From Amycolatopsis australiensis (lineage in GTDB: Bacteria; Actinomycetota; Actinomycetes; Mycobacteriales; Pseudonocardiaceae), in NCBI RefSeq assembly GCF_900119165.1, contig NZ_FPJG01000006.1, forward strand, positions 806,001 to 870,000: 64,000 nt of DNA, read 5' to 3'. The position numbers and the translations under genes are program-made. The notes under the pieces are model-generated. The model saw nothing but the letters and a program-made list of their open reading frames with translations, was not told where the DNA came from and did not search any database. Shown here piece after piece: positions 34,905 to 45,642 of the stretch (positions are counted from its first letter, which is position 1; each line of letters opens with the position of its first letter).

Positions 34905-35465
34905 TCAGCGGGCGGAAACCCCGTCGACCAGCGCGACGACATCGGCATAGGTCTGCTCGGGCGTGCGCCCGCCGGTGGGCACTACAAGGCAGCCCGGCCG
35001 CAGCGGGAGGTAGGCGGCGAGCTGGTCGTGAATGCGTTCGACGACGGCGGCCCCACCGAGTTCGTTGACGACGTCGTCGACGCCACGGGTCGTGGCGTCC
35101 CCACCGGCGGCCCGCCCGGCGAACCGCGCGCAGGCAACGGGTTTCGGCGCGGTCAGCAGGATCTCCCGGTATTCGGCCCCACACTGCCGAGCAGCGGTTT
35201 CGAAGGGCTCGACATCGGCAACGCGGGTGGCGAGCTGCGGCATGACGACGTCGTGCCCGGTCCGCAGGTGCGTCTCGGCCATGGCGAGCGCGAGCAGCTG
35301 CGCGGCCCTGAAGGTCTGGAAGAAGGTGTCCCGCCAGCCCCCGATGAGGCAGACGACCCGATCGGTGTCGAGATCGAGCACGCCGGGATGCCGTTCAGCG
35401 TAACTGAGCGCGATCGTCGACTTCCCGATCCCGGAGGGCCCGTTCAGGTGGATGAGCCGTGGCAC
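34905..35465 (-). CDS. P-loop ATP-binding protein, small-molecule kinase-like
   Basis: 186 residues. Walker A is LIHLNGPSGIGKSTIALSYA at the very N-terminus; LDLDTDRVVCLIGGWRDTFF resembles the substrate-binding part of chloramphenicol-phosphotransferase/gluconokinase-like AAA_33 proteins. An Arg-rich lid region (CARFAGRAAGGDATTRG) follows. GTG start at 35465 with TACGGT (35473-35478) 7 nt upstream, so leaderless. Divergent from the helicase-associated gene. Substrate unknown. Confidence 0.78.
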   Translation of the reverse strand: MPRLIHLNGPSGIGKSTIALSYAERHPGVLDLDTDRVVCLIGGWRDTFFQTFRAAQLLALAMAETHLRTGHDVVMPQLATRVADVEPFETAARQCGAEYREILLTAPKPVACARFAGRAAGGDATTRGVDDVVNELGGAAVVERIHDQLAAYLPLRPGCLVVPTGGRTPEQTYADVVALVDGVSAR

Positions 35466-35503
35466 CGGCCCGACCGTACCGGCGGCGGTGAACCGGTCGC
35501 CAG

Positions 35504-35509
35504 TAGCCT
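35504..35509 (+). promoter_or_regulatory. -10 box TAGCCT for the helicase-associated gene
   Basis: TAGCCT lies 6 nt before the ATG at 35516. With TACGGT on the other strand (35473-35478) it gives two divergent leaderless promoters in a 50-bp gap. Confidence 0.55.
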
Positions 35510-35515
35510 CGGAGC

Positions 35516-37753
35516 ATGACCACCGCCGACGAGCTGCTCGGCAGGCTCGCTGCCATGGGGCGGGACGAGCTGGCGGACGTGCTGGGCCACCGGCCGGACG
35601 TGCTGCGGGATCCGTGGCCGCGGCGGCTCGACGTCGTCGCGGCGCGGCTTGCCTCCGCCCAGTCCGTCAACGATGCCGTGCTCGGGCTTGCCCTGCCGCA
35701 GGTGCAGGTCGTGCGCGCCGTTCAGGTCGGGTACGCCTTGGGAAAGCGGCCCATGCCGGTCACCGAAATCGCGCGGCTCCTCGGCGCCGCTCCCGGTCGC
35801 GTCGAGTCCGTTGTGGACGAACTTACTGCGCGGGCCCTGCTGTGGCGCGACTCCGGCGGCGTCACCCTTCCCGACCTCCTGCGCAAGAACACCTTTCGCG
35901 CCGAAGGACTCGGGCAGCCGGTCGCGGATCTGCTGGGGGAAATCGGCCACATGCGCCGCGCGCGGCTGTGCCGGGTCCTCGGGCTGCCCGAAGGACTGCA
36001 GAACCTCGTGCGCTTCTACCGCGACGGTGACCGCGTGCGCGAGCTGTTCCGCACCGCGCCCGAGCCGGCGCGGAAACTGTTGCGGGACATGGCCGACGGC
36101 GTTCCCGAAATCGACGGCGTCGCGCCGGACGGCTGGCCGTTCGAGCACGGTTTCCTGTTCGCCACCCACCACGGCGGCGCCGTCATGCCGATCGAGGTGG
36201 CGCTCGCCCTGCGCGGTCCGGACCACCAGCTGCCGTTCACGCCCGACGAGCCCGGGTGTCCCGTCACGCACGTCGGCACGGAGTCGGCCGAAGCCACGTC
36301 GTCGGCCGCCGCCTTGCGGTTGCTCGACCGCGTCTCGGCGCTCCTCGACCTGGCCGCCGAACCGTTGCCGCTGCTCAAGGACGGCACGATCGGGACGCGC
36401 CTGGTCAAGAAGCTCGCCAAGGAGACCGGCGCGACACCGCCGGAGATCGAGCTGGCCCTCGACCTCGCGGCGCAGGCCGGGCTGCTGCTGGCCGACGAGC
36501 CGCCTCCGGCGCGTCGCGGCCAGCAGGCGCCCACGCTCGCGCCCGACCCCGGCCTGGCCCGGCCGGAACCGGCGCTGCTCTACCGTCTTCTGCTCACGAC
36601 CTGGTGGGACCCGGTGCCGCCGGAGTACGAGACGGACGTCGCCACGCTGGTGCGGCACCTCGTCGTGCGGCTGCTGGCGCGGCTCGAACCCGGCACGGCG
36701 ATCGCGGATGTCGACGCGCTGACCACGCTCGCCGAGTGGCACGCGCCGATGCTGCCGACCGAGGACTTCGCCGGGCAGGTCCAGGACGCGCTTTCCGAGT
36801 CCGAGCTGCTCGGCGTCGTCGCGCACGGCGCCGTCACCGCGGCCGGTCGCGCCCTCCTCGGCGACGGCAAGCTGGTCGAAGTCACCGGCGAGCTGGTCGC
36901 CCGCGCGCGGACGACGGCGTTGTTCGGCACCGACCTGACCGCGATCGTGCCGGGTTCGCCGGACGCCCGGCTCGCCGCGTCGCTCGACCGCGTCGCCGAC
37001 CGCGAGGCTCAGGGCACCGCGACCAGCTGGCGGTTCTCGCCCGCCAGCGTGCGACGGGCGTTCGACCAGGGCACGACGGCCGCGGAGCTGCTCGGCGAGC
37101 TGCGCGCGATCGCCGCGGGCGAGCTGCCGCAACCACTGGTGTACCTGGTCAACGACGTCGCGCGGCGGCACGGCGAGGCGCAGGTGCACGAGGTCGCGAG
37201 CGTCGTCGTCGGGGAACCGGCCGTGCTCGCGGAACTCGCCGCGCACCGCAAGCTGGCCAAGCTCGGCCTGCACGCGGTGGCGCCGACCGTGCTGACGTCC
37301 ACGGTGGACGCTTCGGGCACGCTGGAGGCGTTGCGTGACGCGGGGTACGCGCCGACCCGCCACGCCGCCGACGGCAGCATCGTGCTGCCCGCCCGCGAAC
37401 CGGCGGCGCCGACGGCCGTCATCCGGGACGCGCAGCCGGCCGATGGGCCGCCCGATCCGCTCCGCCACGCCGAACGGCTGCTCGCGGCGCCGGCGACCGG
37501 GCCCACCCTGCTGCGCGGGCAGCTGGCCCGTGCGATGAGCGACCGCTACGCGGGCCGTCTGACGCCGAAGCAGCAACAGCTCTGCTGGCAGCTGGAGGCC
37601 GGCATCCCCGCGGAGGTCGTCTATCGCGGGGACGCCGGGCCCGTCCGGCTGGTGATCGCGTACCCCGAGCTGGACGGCGACGTCCTGGACGTCTGGTCGC
37701 TCGGCGACCGCGGCTACCGGCGGCTCGAGCTGGCCCGGGTCGATCTGGCCTAG
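35516..37753 (+). CDS. Helicase-associated (XPB/Ssl2-like, Helicase_C_3) protein
   Basis: 745 residues. The N-terminal half has repeated winged-helix-like segments (MPVTEIARLLGAAPGRVESVVDELTARALL). The C-terminal part contains the XPB/Ssl2-like domain: GLTAIVPGSP-type text here reads GTDLTAIVPGSPDARLAASLDRVADREAQGTATSWRFSPASVRRAF, then LVYLVNDVARRHGEAQVHEVASVVV. A WYL-like end (GPVRLVIAYPELDGDVLDVWSL) follows. There is no Walker A, so it is not itself a helicase motor. A mycobacterial-type gene of unknown role, perhaps in DNA repair. One GTCCANNNTGGAC motif lies at 37297-37309. Its stop interlocks with the sortase (CTAG). Confidence 0.8.
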   Translation: MTTADELLGRLAAMGRDELADVLGHRPDVLRDPWPRRLDVVAARLASAQSVNDAVLGLALPQVQVVRAVQVGYALGKRPMPVTEIARLLGAAPGRVESVVDELTARALLWRDSGGVTLPDLLRKNTFRAEGLGQPVADLLGEIGHMRRARLCRVLGLPEGLQNLVRFYRDGDRVRELFRTAPEPARKLLRDMADGVPEIDGVAPDGWPFEHGFLFATHHGGAVMPIEVALALRGPDHQLPFTPDEPGCPVTHVGTESAEATSSAAALRLLDRVSALLDLAAEPLPLLKDGTIGTRLVKKLAKETGATPPEIELALDLAAQAGLLLADEPPPARRGQQAPTLAPDPGLARPEPALLYRLLLTTWWDPVPPEYETDVATLVRHLVVRLLARLEPGTAIADVDALTTLAEWHAPMLPTEDFAGQVQDALSESELLGVVAHGAVTAAGRALLGDGKLVEVTGELVARARTTALFGTDLTAIVPGSPDARLAASLDRVADREAQGTATSWRFSPASVRRAFDQGTTAAELLGELRAIAAGELPQPLVYLVNDVARRHGEAQVHEVASVVVGEPAVLAELAAHRKLAKLGLHAVAPTVLTSTVDASGTLEALRDAGYAPTRHAADGSIVLPAREPAAPTAVIRDAQPADGPPDPLRHAERLLAAPATGPTLLRGQLARAMSDRYAGRLTPKQQQLCWQLEAGIPAEVVYRGDAGPVRLVIAYPELDGDVLDVWSLGDRGYRRLELARVDLA

Positions 37754-38388
37754 TCCTCGACGGCCGTGAGCCGCGCGTAGACCACGACGTTGTCCAGGTA
37801 GTTTCCACTCGATCGGTCGAATTCGCCGCCGCACGTGATGAGCCGCAGCTCGGGCTCGGCCGTGTCGCCGTAGACCTCGTCCGTCGGGAACTCCGCCTTC
37901 GCGTAGCGGTCCACGCGGTAGACAGTGAAGACCGCGGTCCGGCCATCCGCGCGGCGGACCTTCGCCTGCTCACCCGGACGCAGCTCCTTCAACCGGAAGA
38001 AGGCGCCCGGGACGTGCTTGTAGTCGACGTGCGCGGCCAGCACCGCCGGCCCGATCTCGCCGGGCGACGGCGCGCCGGTGAACCAGCCGACCGTCGTCGC
38101 GTCGCCCGGGACCTCCAGCTCGCCGTTCGGCGTCAGCCCGAGGTCCTTGATGCCGTCGGCCCGCACGCCGATCGCCGGGATGCTCAGGGACGCCGGCTTC
38201 GCCGCCGGGAGCGCGCCGCCGGAGGGTGTGGCCGTGGTCGCCGGCGCGATCTCGACGGGCGTGGCGGACGGCGGTGCGAGCGGGACCGCCGGGCGCGGCG
38301 AGAAGGCGAAGATGGCGGCCACCACGAAGATCGCGCCGAGCGCGGCGGCGACCGCCGTGACCGCCGGCCACAGGCGCGGGTGCCTCAA
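37750..38388 (-). CDS. Class F sortase
   Basis: 212 residues. One N-terminal membrane anchor (VTAVAAALGAIFVVAAIFAF) and a Pro/Thr linker precede the sortase barrel from SLSIPAIGVRADGI. The catalytic triad is visible: His in LAAHVDYKH (about 117), Cys in LRLITCGGEFD (about 183) and Arg in FDRSSGNYLDNVVVYA. It would cleave and transpeptidate a surface protein signal. Start is a TTG overlapping the stop of the excalibur gene (TTGA at 38385-38388), so it is coupled to its likely substrate. Confidence 0.85.
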   Translation of the reverse strand: MRHPRLWPAVTAVAAALGAIFVVAAIFAFSPRPAVPLAPPSATPVEIAPATTATPSGGALPAAKPASLSIPAIGVRADGIKDLGLTPNGELEVPGDATTVGWFTGAPSPGEIGPAVLAAHVDYKHVPGAFFRLKELRPGEQAKVRRADGRTAVFTVYRVDRYAKAEFPTDEVYGDTAEPELRLITCGGEFDRSSGNYLDNVVVYARLTAVED

Positions 38389-38852
38389 CTCGTGCGCCGG
38401 CGCAGGTAGAGCACCATGCCACCGGAGGCCGCCGCGGCGAGCAGCGCGCCGCTTGCCACCAGGAACCCGGGCACGCTCTCGTCCGGCTCACCGCCGCCGG
38501 TGGCCACGCCGCCGACCGGCTTGATCTTCACCTGGCTGCCCGTCGCGGGCTTCTTGGCCGTGGTTTTCGGCGCGGTTTTCGCCGTGGTGGCGGCCTTTTC
38601 CGGCACCGGCGCGGTTGTGTGCTGCCGCGGGCGCGACGGCAGCGACTCGCAGGCCTTGCCGTCCTTGTCCTCGTCGAGGTGGTTGGGGTCGGCCGGATCC
38701 CGGTCGAGCACCGCCTGCGCGTCTTCCTGGTACTGGAAGTCCGAGCAGTCCCTGTCCGCGGCGAGCTGCGCGGAGGCGAGGGGAATGGGGCCGACGAAGG
38801 CGAGGCCGGCGGCGACGGCGGCCGTCGTCAGGGCACGGCGGAACAAGGACAC
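38385..38852 (-). CDS. Secreted excalibur-domain protein with C-terminal membrane anchor (probable sortase substrate)
   Basis: 155 residues. Signal peptide ends near LASAQLA. The excalibur calcium-binding motif is DRDCSDFQYQEDAQAVLDRD then DPNHLDEDKDGKACESLP, with two Cys and the DxDxDG loop. A Lys/Thr/Pro linker follows. The tail is KPVGGVATGGGEPDESVPGF, then a hydrophobic helix and RRRTS. That tail looks like a sorting signal, with GGVATGGG in the place of LPxTG. Coupled to the class F sortase by a 4-nt overlap. Confidence 0.8.
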   Translation of the reverse strand: MSLFRRALTTAAVAAGLAFVGPIPLASAQLAADRDCSDFQYQEDAQAVLDRDPADPNHLDEDKDGKACESLPSRPRQHTTAPVPEKAATTAKTAPKTTAKKPATGSQVKIKPVGGVATGGGEPDESVPGFLVASGALLAAAASGGMVLYLRRRTS

Positions 38853-39113
38853 CGGAAGTCCTTTCGGGGAAGAATCGGGGCGAATGTGCTGGTTACTATC
38901 GCGGCCGCGGCGGCCCTGTTACGGAGTTTCGCGAATGTCGGCGGCTCACCGGAACCGGTCTGGCTGGTGATTCTTTCTCGTTCGTCTTTGACCTGCGTAG
39001 TCGTCGGCGGAAATACGCACCCGCGGAACTGTTACGTGGTTTCCGGTCACACTTTGGGCGTATGGCCGGTGTGACGTGCGGACCGGACGTCACCACGGCG
39101 CCGGCACACCCCG

Positions 39114-39119
39114 TAGCCT
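39114..39119 (+). promoter_or_regulatory. -10 box TAGCCT for the LuxR response regulator
   Basis: TAGCCT lies 6 nt before the ATG at 39126. The 273-bp region upstream is AT-richer than its surroundings and should hold control sites. Confidence 0.55.
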
Positions 39120-39125
39120 GGGGAT

Positions 39126-39752
39126 ATGCCGATCCAGGTACTGCTCGTCGACGACCACGAACTGGTCCGCCGAGGGCTCCGCGACCTCCTCGGCGACGAG
39201 CCCGACATCGAGGTCGTCGCCGAGGCGAGCAGCGTCGAAGAGGCACTGGCGGTGGCCATGCACGTCGAGCCGGAGGTCGCGGTGGTCGACGTCCGCCTCG
39301 GCGACGGCGACGGCATCACGCTCTGCCGCGAGCTGCGGTCCAAGCCGAACCCGCCGGCCTGCCTGATGCTGACGGCGTTCGACGACGAGGAGGCGATGGT
39401 CGGCGCGATCATGGCCGGCGCCGCCGGCTACCTGCTCAAGCAGGTGCGGGGGCAGGACGTCGTGCACGCGGTGCGCGAGGTGGCAGCCGGGCGGTCGCTG
39501 CTGGACCCGCTGAGCACCGCGCGGGTGCTGGACAAGATGCGGCACCCGCCGACGGACGAGCTGGCGACGCTGACCGAACGTGAGCGGGACGTGCTGGAGC
39601 TGATCGGCCAGGGGTTGTCGAACCGCGAGATCGCCGAGCGGCTGTTCCTCGCCGAGAAGACGGTCAAGAATTACGTCACGTCCGTGCTCGCGAAGCTGGG
39701 CATGCAGCGCCGGACGCAGGCCGCCGCCTGGATCGCGCGCCGGGAGAAGTGA
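39126..39752 (+). CDS. NarL/LuxR-family response regulator (DevR-like)
   Basis: 208 residues. The receiver domain opens IQVLLVDDHELVRRGLRDLL with the acidic pair DD at 9-10; the phosphorylated Asp is in VAVVDVRLGDGDG (about 54); Lys in GYLLKQVRG (about 105). The LuxR HTH is LTERERDVLELIGQGLSNREIAERLFLAEKTVKNYVTSVLAKLG (about 145-188). It faces a GAF histidine kinase 188 bp away whose gene ends the cytochrome bd operon, the likely partner. The pair resembles DevR/DevS hypoxia sensing; this is inference. Confidence 0.9.
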   Translation: MPIQVLLVDDHELVRRGLRDLLGDEPDIEVVAEASSVEEALAVAMHVEPEVAVVDVRLGDGDGITLCRELRSKPNPPACLMLTAFDDEEAMVGAIMAGAAGYLLKQVRGQDVVHAVREVAAGRSLLDPLSTARVLDKMRHPPTDELATLTERERDVLELIGQGLSNREIAERLFLAEKTVKNYVTSVLAKLGMQRRTQAAAWIARREK

Positions 39753-39940
39753 CTCTGCGCGGCAATCGTGTCCGCAAGCCTCCGTTCGCTGCGTTGTGGT
39801 CACGGACTGCCATGTCGATCAGCGCTTTTCCCGCTTCACTTTCACTCGAACGTGAGTCGAATATGTGTTCGACGAACCGGTACGATCTTCCTTGAGGGCG
39901 AGGAAGGGAGGCTGGATGACCCGAGAAGGCTAGATCGCGG

Positions 39941-41341
39941 TCAATCGAGTGGGAGGTCGAACGCGACGAGTGTGCCGAGACTGGGCGAGGAGTTCAGGAA
40001 GAACTTGCCGCCCGCGGCGTCCGCGCGTTCGGCGAGATGACGCAGGCCACGAGTGGCGACGCCTTGGGGAACACCGGAACCGTTGTCCCGGACGCGGAGT
40101 TTCACGCCGCCGGCGTCCCTGGTGAGGGTCACGCGGGTTTCACTGGCACCGGAGTGTCTGACCACATTGGACAGTGCTTCGCGCAGCGCGGCCCGGATGT
40201 GGTCGGCGCGTTCGGCGGGGATGTCGGCGAATTCGCCGGACAGCTCCAGGGTCGGCGGGTACCCGAGCAGCTCGCCGGCGATGCGGACCTCGCCGCGCGC
40301 CGACTCGGCGAGGTCGGTGGGCGTGCCGGTGTCGTGGCGAGGCTCCGGTGACCGCAGCGCGCGCACAGTGCCCCGGATCTCCTCGATGGTCTGGTCGAGC
40401 TGGTCGATCGCGTCCGAGAGGCGAGCACCATCGGCCTGAGCGAATCGTTTGCGCATGTTGCGCCGGACCCGGTCGAGCTGCATGCCGGCGCCGTAGAGCC
40501 GCTGGACGATGACGTCGTGAAGCTCGCGGGCGATCCGCTCCCGCTCTTCGTAGAGCGCGACGCGGTGCCGGGCGTTGGCGCCTTCGGCGAGAGCGAGCAC
40601 GACGCCGGCCTGGGCAGCGAAGGCGACGAGCATCTCGACGGTCCCGGCCGAGAAGGGCTCACGGCCCCGCTTGCGGTAGACGGTGAGAGCGCCGAGAACC
40701 CGCCCTCCAGAGCCGAACGGTGCGGCGGCGAAGGGGCCGTAGCCCTGCAGCTCGGCGGGCACGAAAGGCGCCGTACGTGGATCGACGGTGAAGTCGGCAC
40801 TGGCGACGGGCTCACCACCGCGGGCCACCCGCCCGGCAGCGGAGTCCGCGGGGAGGGCCAGGCCGCGGAGGGATTCACCGGCGGTCGTGGACGTGCCCTG
40901 GTCGCGGGACGGTTCGGCGGCTGCTGGTCGCGCACTCGCGGCGGCAGTTGGCTCGCCCGGCGCAGGGCTGCCCGCTGCCCCGGCAACGTCGACCACTGGT
41001 CGCGCACTCGCGCCGGCGGTTGGCTCGCCTGACGCGAGGCTGCCTGCTGTCCCGCTGCCGGTCGCTGGCGGCTCCGCCTCCGTGCTCCAGCCGGCGCGCG
41101 GGTCGGCCACCTCGCCTACCTCCGGGTGGGGGTTTGCGTAGTGCGCCGCTTCCACCACCACTCGGCCGTCTTCCGCGCTCACCATCGCCAGGCCCAGGTC
41201 CGCGTCCGCCAGTTCGGCCGCCCTGGCCACGACCGTGTCCAGCACCGCTCCCGGGTCGTCGCCGGACAGGGCGGTGCTCGTGATCTCCGTGGCTGCGGAC
41301 AGGGCCCGCGCGGCAAGCGTTGGATCCATGAGTTCCGTCAT
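39941..41341 (-). CDS. GAF-domain histidine kinase (DevS/NarX type)
   Basis: 466 residues from MTELMDPTLAARAL. One GAF domain (about 10-235) is interrupted by an Ala/Ser/Pro-rich insert of about 75 residues that contains two 24-residue repeats. The HisKA_3 dimerisation helix has EERERIARELHDVIVQRLYGAGMQL with the phospho-His near residue 270. ATPase: REALSNVVRHSGASET and RVRDNGSGVPQGVATRGL. A frame start at 41392 overlaps the CydDC stop as GTGA; 41341 is the conserved-looking start. Last gene of the cyd operon and convergent with its probable response regulator. Haem or redox sensing is plausible but no haem ligand can be named. Confidence 0.85.
   Translation of the reverse strand: MTELMDPTLAARALSAATEITSTALSGDDPGAVLDTVVARAAELADADLGLAMVSAEDGRVVVEAAHYANPHPEVGEVADPRAGWSTEAEPPATGSGTAGSLASGEPTAGASARPVVDVAGAAGSPAPGEPTAAASARPAAAEPSRDQGTSTTAGESLRGLALPADSAAGRVARGGEPVASADFTVDPRTAPFVPAELQGYGPFAAAPFGSGGRVLGALTVYRKRGREPFSAGTVEMLVAFAAQAGVVLALAEGANARHRVALYEERERIARELHDVIVQRLYGAGMQLDRVRRNMRKRFAQADGARLSDAIDQLDQTIEEIRGTVRALRSPEPRHDTGTPTDLAESARGEVRIAGELLGYPPTLELSGEFADIPAERADHIRAALREALSNVVRHSGASETRVTLTRDAGGVKLRVRDNGSGVPQGVATRGLRHLAERADAAGGKFFLNSSPSLGTLVAFDLPLD
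40925..41068 (-). repeat. Two tandem 72-bp repeats inside the GAF kinase gene
   Basis: TGGTCGCGCACTCGCG recurs at 40925 and 40997 (period 72 bp, 24 codons). The encoded units read SPAPGEPTAAASARP and SLASGEPTAGASARP. The period keeps frame. Confidence 0.75.
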
Positions 41342-41388
41342 TATCGCGCGGTGCTGCGGCGGGGCGGCAAGCACGCTTCCCGAATCGA

Positions 41389-44300
41389 TCACGAAACCGG
41401 CACCCGCGCGACGACCCGCCCGTCGCGGACCTCCAGCACCACGTCCGCGCCTTGCGCCTCCTCCGGGCGGTGCGTCACGTGCACCACAGTCCGGCCCGCC
41501 AGCGCGTCACGCAGCCTCGCGCGCACCGCCTGAGCCGTCGGCTCGTCGAGGTGCGCCGTCGGCTCGTCCAGCACCACCAGCCCCGACGACGGCGCCCCCA
41601 GCAACGCCCGCGCCAACGCCACCCGCTGCGCCTGACCACCGGAGAGGCCGCTGCCGCCGCTGCCGAGCAATGTCGACAACTCGACATCATCCAACGCCGC
41701 CTGGTGCAACGCCTCGCGCAGCTCGTCCTCGGTCGCCGTCGGGCGGGCGAGGCGCAGGTTTTCCGCGACGGTCGTGGCCGCGAGCATCGGCTCCTGCGGC
41801 GCCCACGCGACGGCCTCCGGGACCGCCACCACTCCGCGCCGAGGCTCGAGGAAGCCCAGCAACGCGGCCATGAGCGTCGACTTCCCGGCGCCACTCGGCC
41901 CGACGACCGCGGCGTACGTCCCCGGCGCGAGGTCGAGGTCGACGTCGCGCAGCACCACCGGTCCGCCCGGCCAGCCGAGGTCGGCCTCCCGCAGCACCAC
42001 GCGGCTGTCGACGACTCGCGACGCGGGCCGCTCGGGTGTGTCGGCCAAGCGACGGCGGGCGCGCTGCAGCGTGTCCCAGTGCTGGGCCACCGGCGGCAGC
42101 AGCGCCAGCACCTCGGCCAGCGCCAGGGGCACCAACGCCAGCAGCGGCGCAAGCACCGGGTCGAGCCGTCCGGCCGCGACCGCGGCCCCCGCGAGTGCTG
42201 TGCTCGCCACCGCTGCCGCGCCGCAGGTCAACGTCACCACGGCTTCGGCCGCACCCGCGCCGAACGCCTGCCGGCGCGCCTCCGCCACCAGGCGCGTGTC
42301 GGCCTCCGCGAGGGCTTGGCGGTGGTCGCGGGCCTTGCCGAAGGCGAGCAGTTCGGCCGCCGCTTCGAACATCACCAGGACTCGCGACGACACCTCACGC
42401 CGCCCGTCCGCCAGCGCCGACGTCGCACGACGCTCCACCCGCAACGCCACCCAAGGCGTGCACAGGCCCAGCGCGACCGCCGCCGTCAAGGCCAGTCCCG
42501 CCGCGGGCAGGACCCACGTCTGCACGGCGATCGCCCCCGCCGCGACCAGCGCCACCACCAGCGGCGGCGATACCACCCGCGGCAGCAGGTCGCGCACCGT
42601 GTCGACGTCGGCGACCAGGCGACGCTGTCCTTCGCCCGCGCGCAGGCTCCGCGCCGGCCCGAGGCGGACCAGCGAATTCCACAGCCGCACCCGCAGCCCG
42701 CCCGCGATGCGGAACGCGGCGTCGTGCGTGACCAGCCGTTCCACGTACCTCAGCCCCGCGCGGCCGAGCCCGAACGCGCGGACGCCGACCACCGCGACCG
42801 TCAACGTCAGGATCGGCGGCTGCTGCGACGCCTTGGCGATCAGCCAGCCCGACGTCGCGGTCAGCGCCACCCCGGCCAGCAAGGCCACCGCACCCAGCAC
42901 GGCGCCGCCGAAGAGCCGGCCGTCGAGCAGTGCCCGCCAGCCGAGCGGCGGCCGAGAATCGTCCACTGTGGACGTCTCCGGAACGGCCGCCGCTTCTGGC
43001 GACATGTCGACAGCCGTCGTGCGCTCGTGGGCCGCGATGATCGCCGCCGCGCCGTTGTCGACGGCGCGCTGCACCGCGTCGAGCACCAGGCGGGCGTTGA
43101 CCTCGTCGAGGTGCGCCGTCGGCTCGTCGAGCAGCAGCAGCCACGCGCCGCTCCGCACCCGATGCAACGCGCGCGCCACCGCGACGCGCTGACGCTGCCC
43201 CAGCGACAGCCGGTCCACCGGGCGGTCCGCGAGCCCGTCGAGACCGAGTTCGGCGAGCGACGCACCCGAGCCGACCTCCTCGCGGACCGTGCCGCCGGTG
43301 AACACCGGGGACTGCGGCACCCACGCGACCTGCTCGCGCCAACGCTCGAGGTCGGCGTCGGCGAGGTTCGTCGTGCCGACCGTGATGGCACCGTCGTGCG
43401 CTGGGACGAAGCCGAGCAGCGCCGAAAGCGTCGTCGACTTGCCGCCGCCGCTCGGGGCGCGCAGCCAGACCGTCTCGCCCGGACGGACGACGAACGTCTC
43501 GCCGTCCGGCGCGAACCCGCTGCGGCGCGCCACGCGCAGCGACGAAACGCGCAGCTCGCCCCGCGGCGGGACGGCGCTCCCGCGAGCGGCGACCGGCAAC
43601 GCCGGCAGGTCGGCGACGCGCCGGACCGCCTCGACACCGTCTTCGCTGGCGTGGAACGCGGCGCCGACGGCCCGCAGCGGCTGATAGCACTCCGGCGCGA
43701 GGATCAGCACGCCGAGCCCGATGGCCAGCGGCAGGTGGCCGCCGACGAGCCGGACACCGATCACCACCGCGACCAGCGCCACCGACAGCGTCGCGATCAG
43801 TTCGAGTACGAACGCCGAGGAGAAGGCGACCTTCAACGTCTTGAGCGTCGCGCGGCGGTGGCGTTCGGACAGCTGCCGGACGGTCTCGGCCTGCGCGGTG
43901 GCCCGGCGGAACGCGGTCAGCACCGGCAGCACGCGGACGAGTTCCAGGAGCCGTTCGGACATCCGGTGCGTCGCGTCCGTCGCCCCGGCGACGCGTCCGG
44001 CCGTGAACTTCCCGACGAGGATCGCGAACACCGGCAGCAGCGGGACCGTCAGCGCGACGATGACGCCGGACGGCCAGTCGGCGAACAGGATCGCCGCGCC
44101 GGCGCCGAGCGGCACGACGGCCGCCGTCACCAGCGCGGGCAGGTATTCGCGGAAGTACGCGTCGAGGGCGTCGAGCCCGCGGGTGGTCAACGCCGTCAGC
44201 TCGCCGTGCCCGCGGCGGGCGATCCACTCGGGACCCAGGCGAAGCGCGTGGTCGACGGCCCGGGCGCGCAACTCGCGTTGCGCCGTCGCGGCCGCGCGGG

Positions 44301-44603
44301 CGGAGACCGTGCGCACCGCCCAGCCGGTCACGGCGCGCGTCGCGACGAGCGCGAGCAGCGCGGCCAGCTGGGCGGTGCGTCCCCCGGAACCTGCTCCGAC
44401 GATCGCCGCGAGGACGTCGGCGAGCAGGAATGCCTGTGCCACCAGCGCGGCGGCGTTGAGGAACGCGAGGAACCCCACCAGGGCCAGCGCCCGGCGCACG
44501 GCAGGCACGAGGGCCGGCAATGCGCCGAGCGGGCCCTTTCCCGGCCGCGCCGAGTCCACTGTGGACTCCGAGGCGGAAAGGGGAGCGCGTCCGGGAAGAT
44601 TGG

Positions 44604-44607
<4 letters not shown>
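41389..44607 (-). CDS. cydDC: Fused CydD-CydC ABC exporter for cytochrome bd assembly
   Basis: 1072 residues: two complete ABC half-transporters in one chain. Half 1 has about six membrane helices then Walker A RAPSGGGKSTTLSALLG (near 387) and signature LSLGQRQRVAVARAL. A linker (PETSTVDDSRPPLGWRALLDGR, near 545) leads to half 2 with Walker A GPSGAGKSTLMAALLG (near 905) and LSGGQAQRVALARALLG. CydDC exports reductant/haem-related thiols needed for cytochrome bd. In E. coli these are two genes; the fusion is common in actinobacteria. ATG at 44607 overlaps the cydB stop by 4 nt. It carries two GTCCANNNTGGAC motifs, one near each half's start. Confidence 0.9.
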
Positions 44608-45611
<1,004 letters not shown>

Positions 45612-45642
45612 CACGCACCTCCACCCGACCAGTCGCGGTGAG

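Noticed and set aside
35444..37834. A 796-codon frame opposite the helicase-associated gene
   Set aside because: No motif; typical antisense composition.
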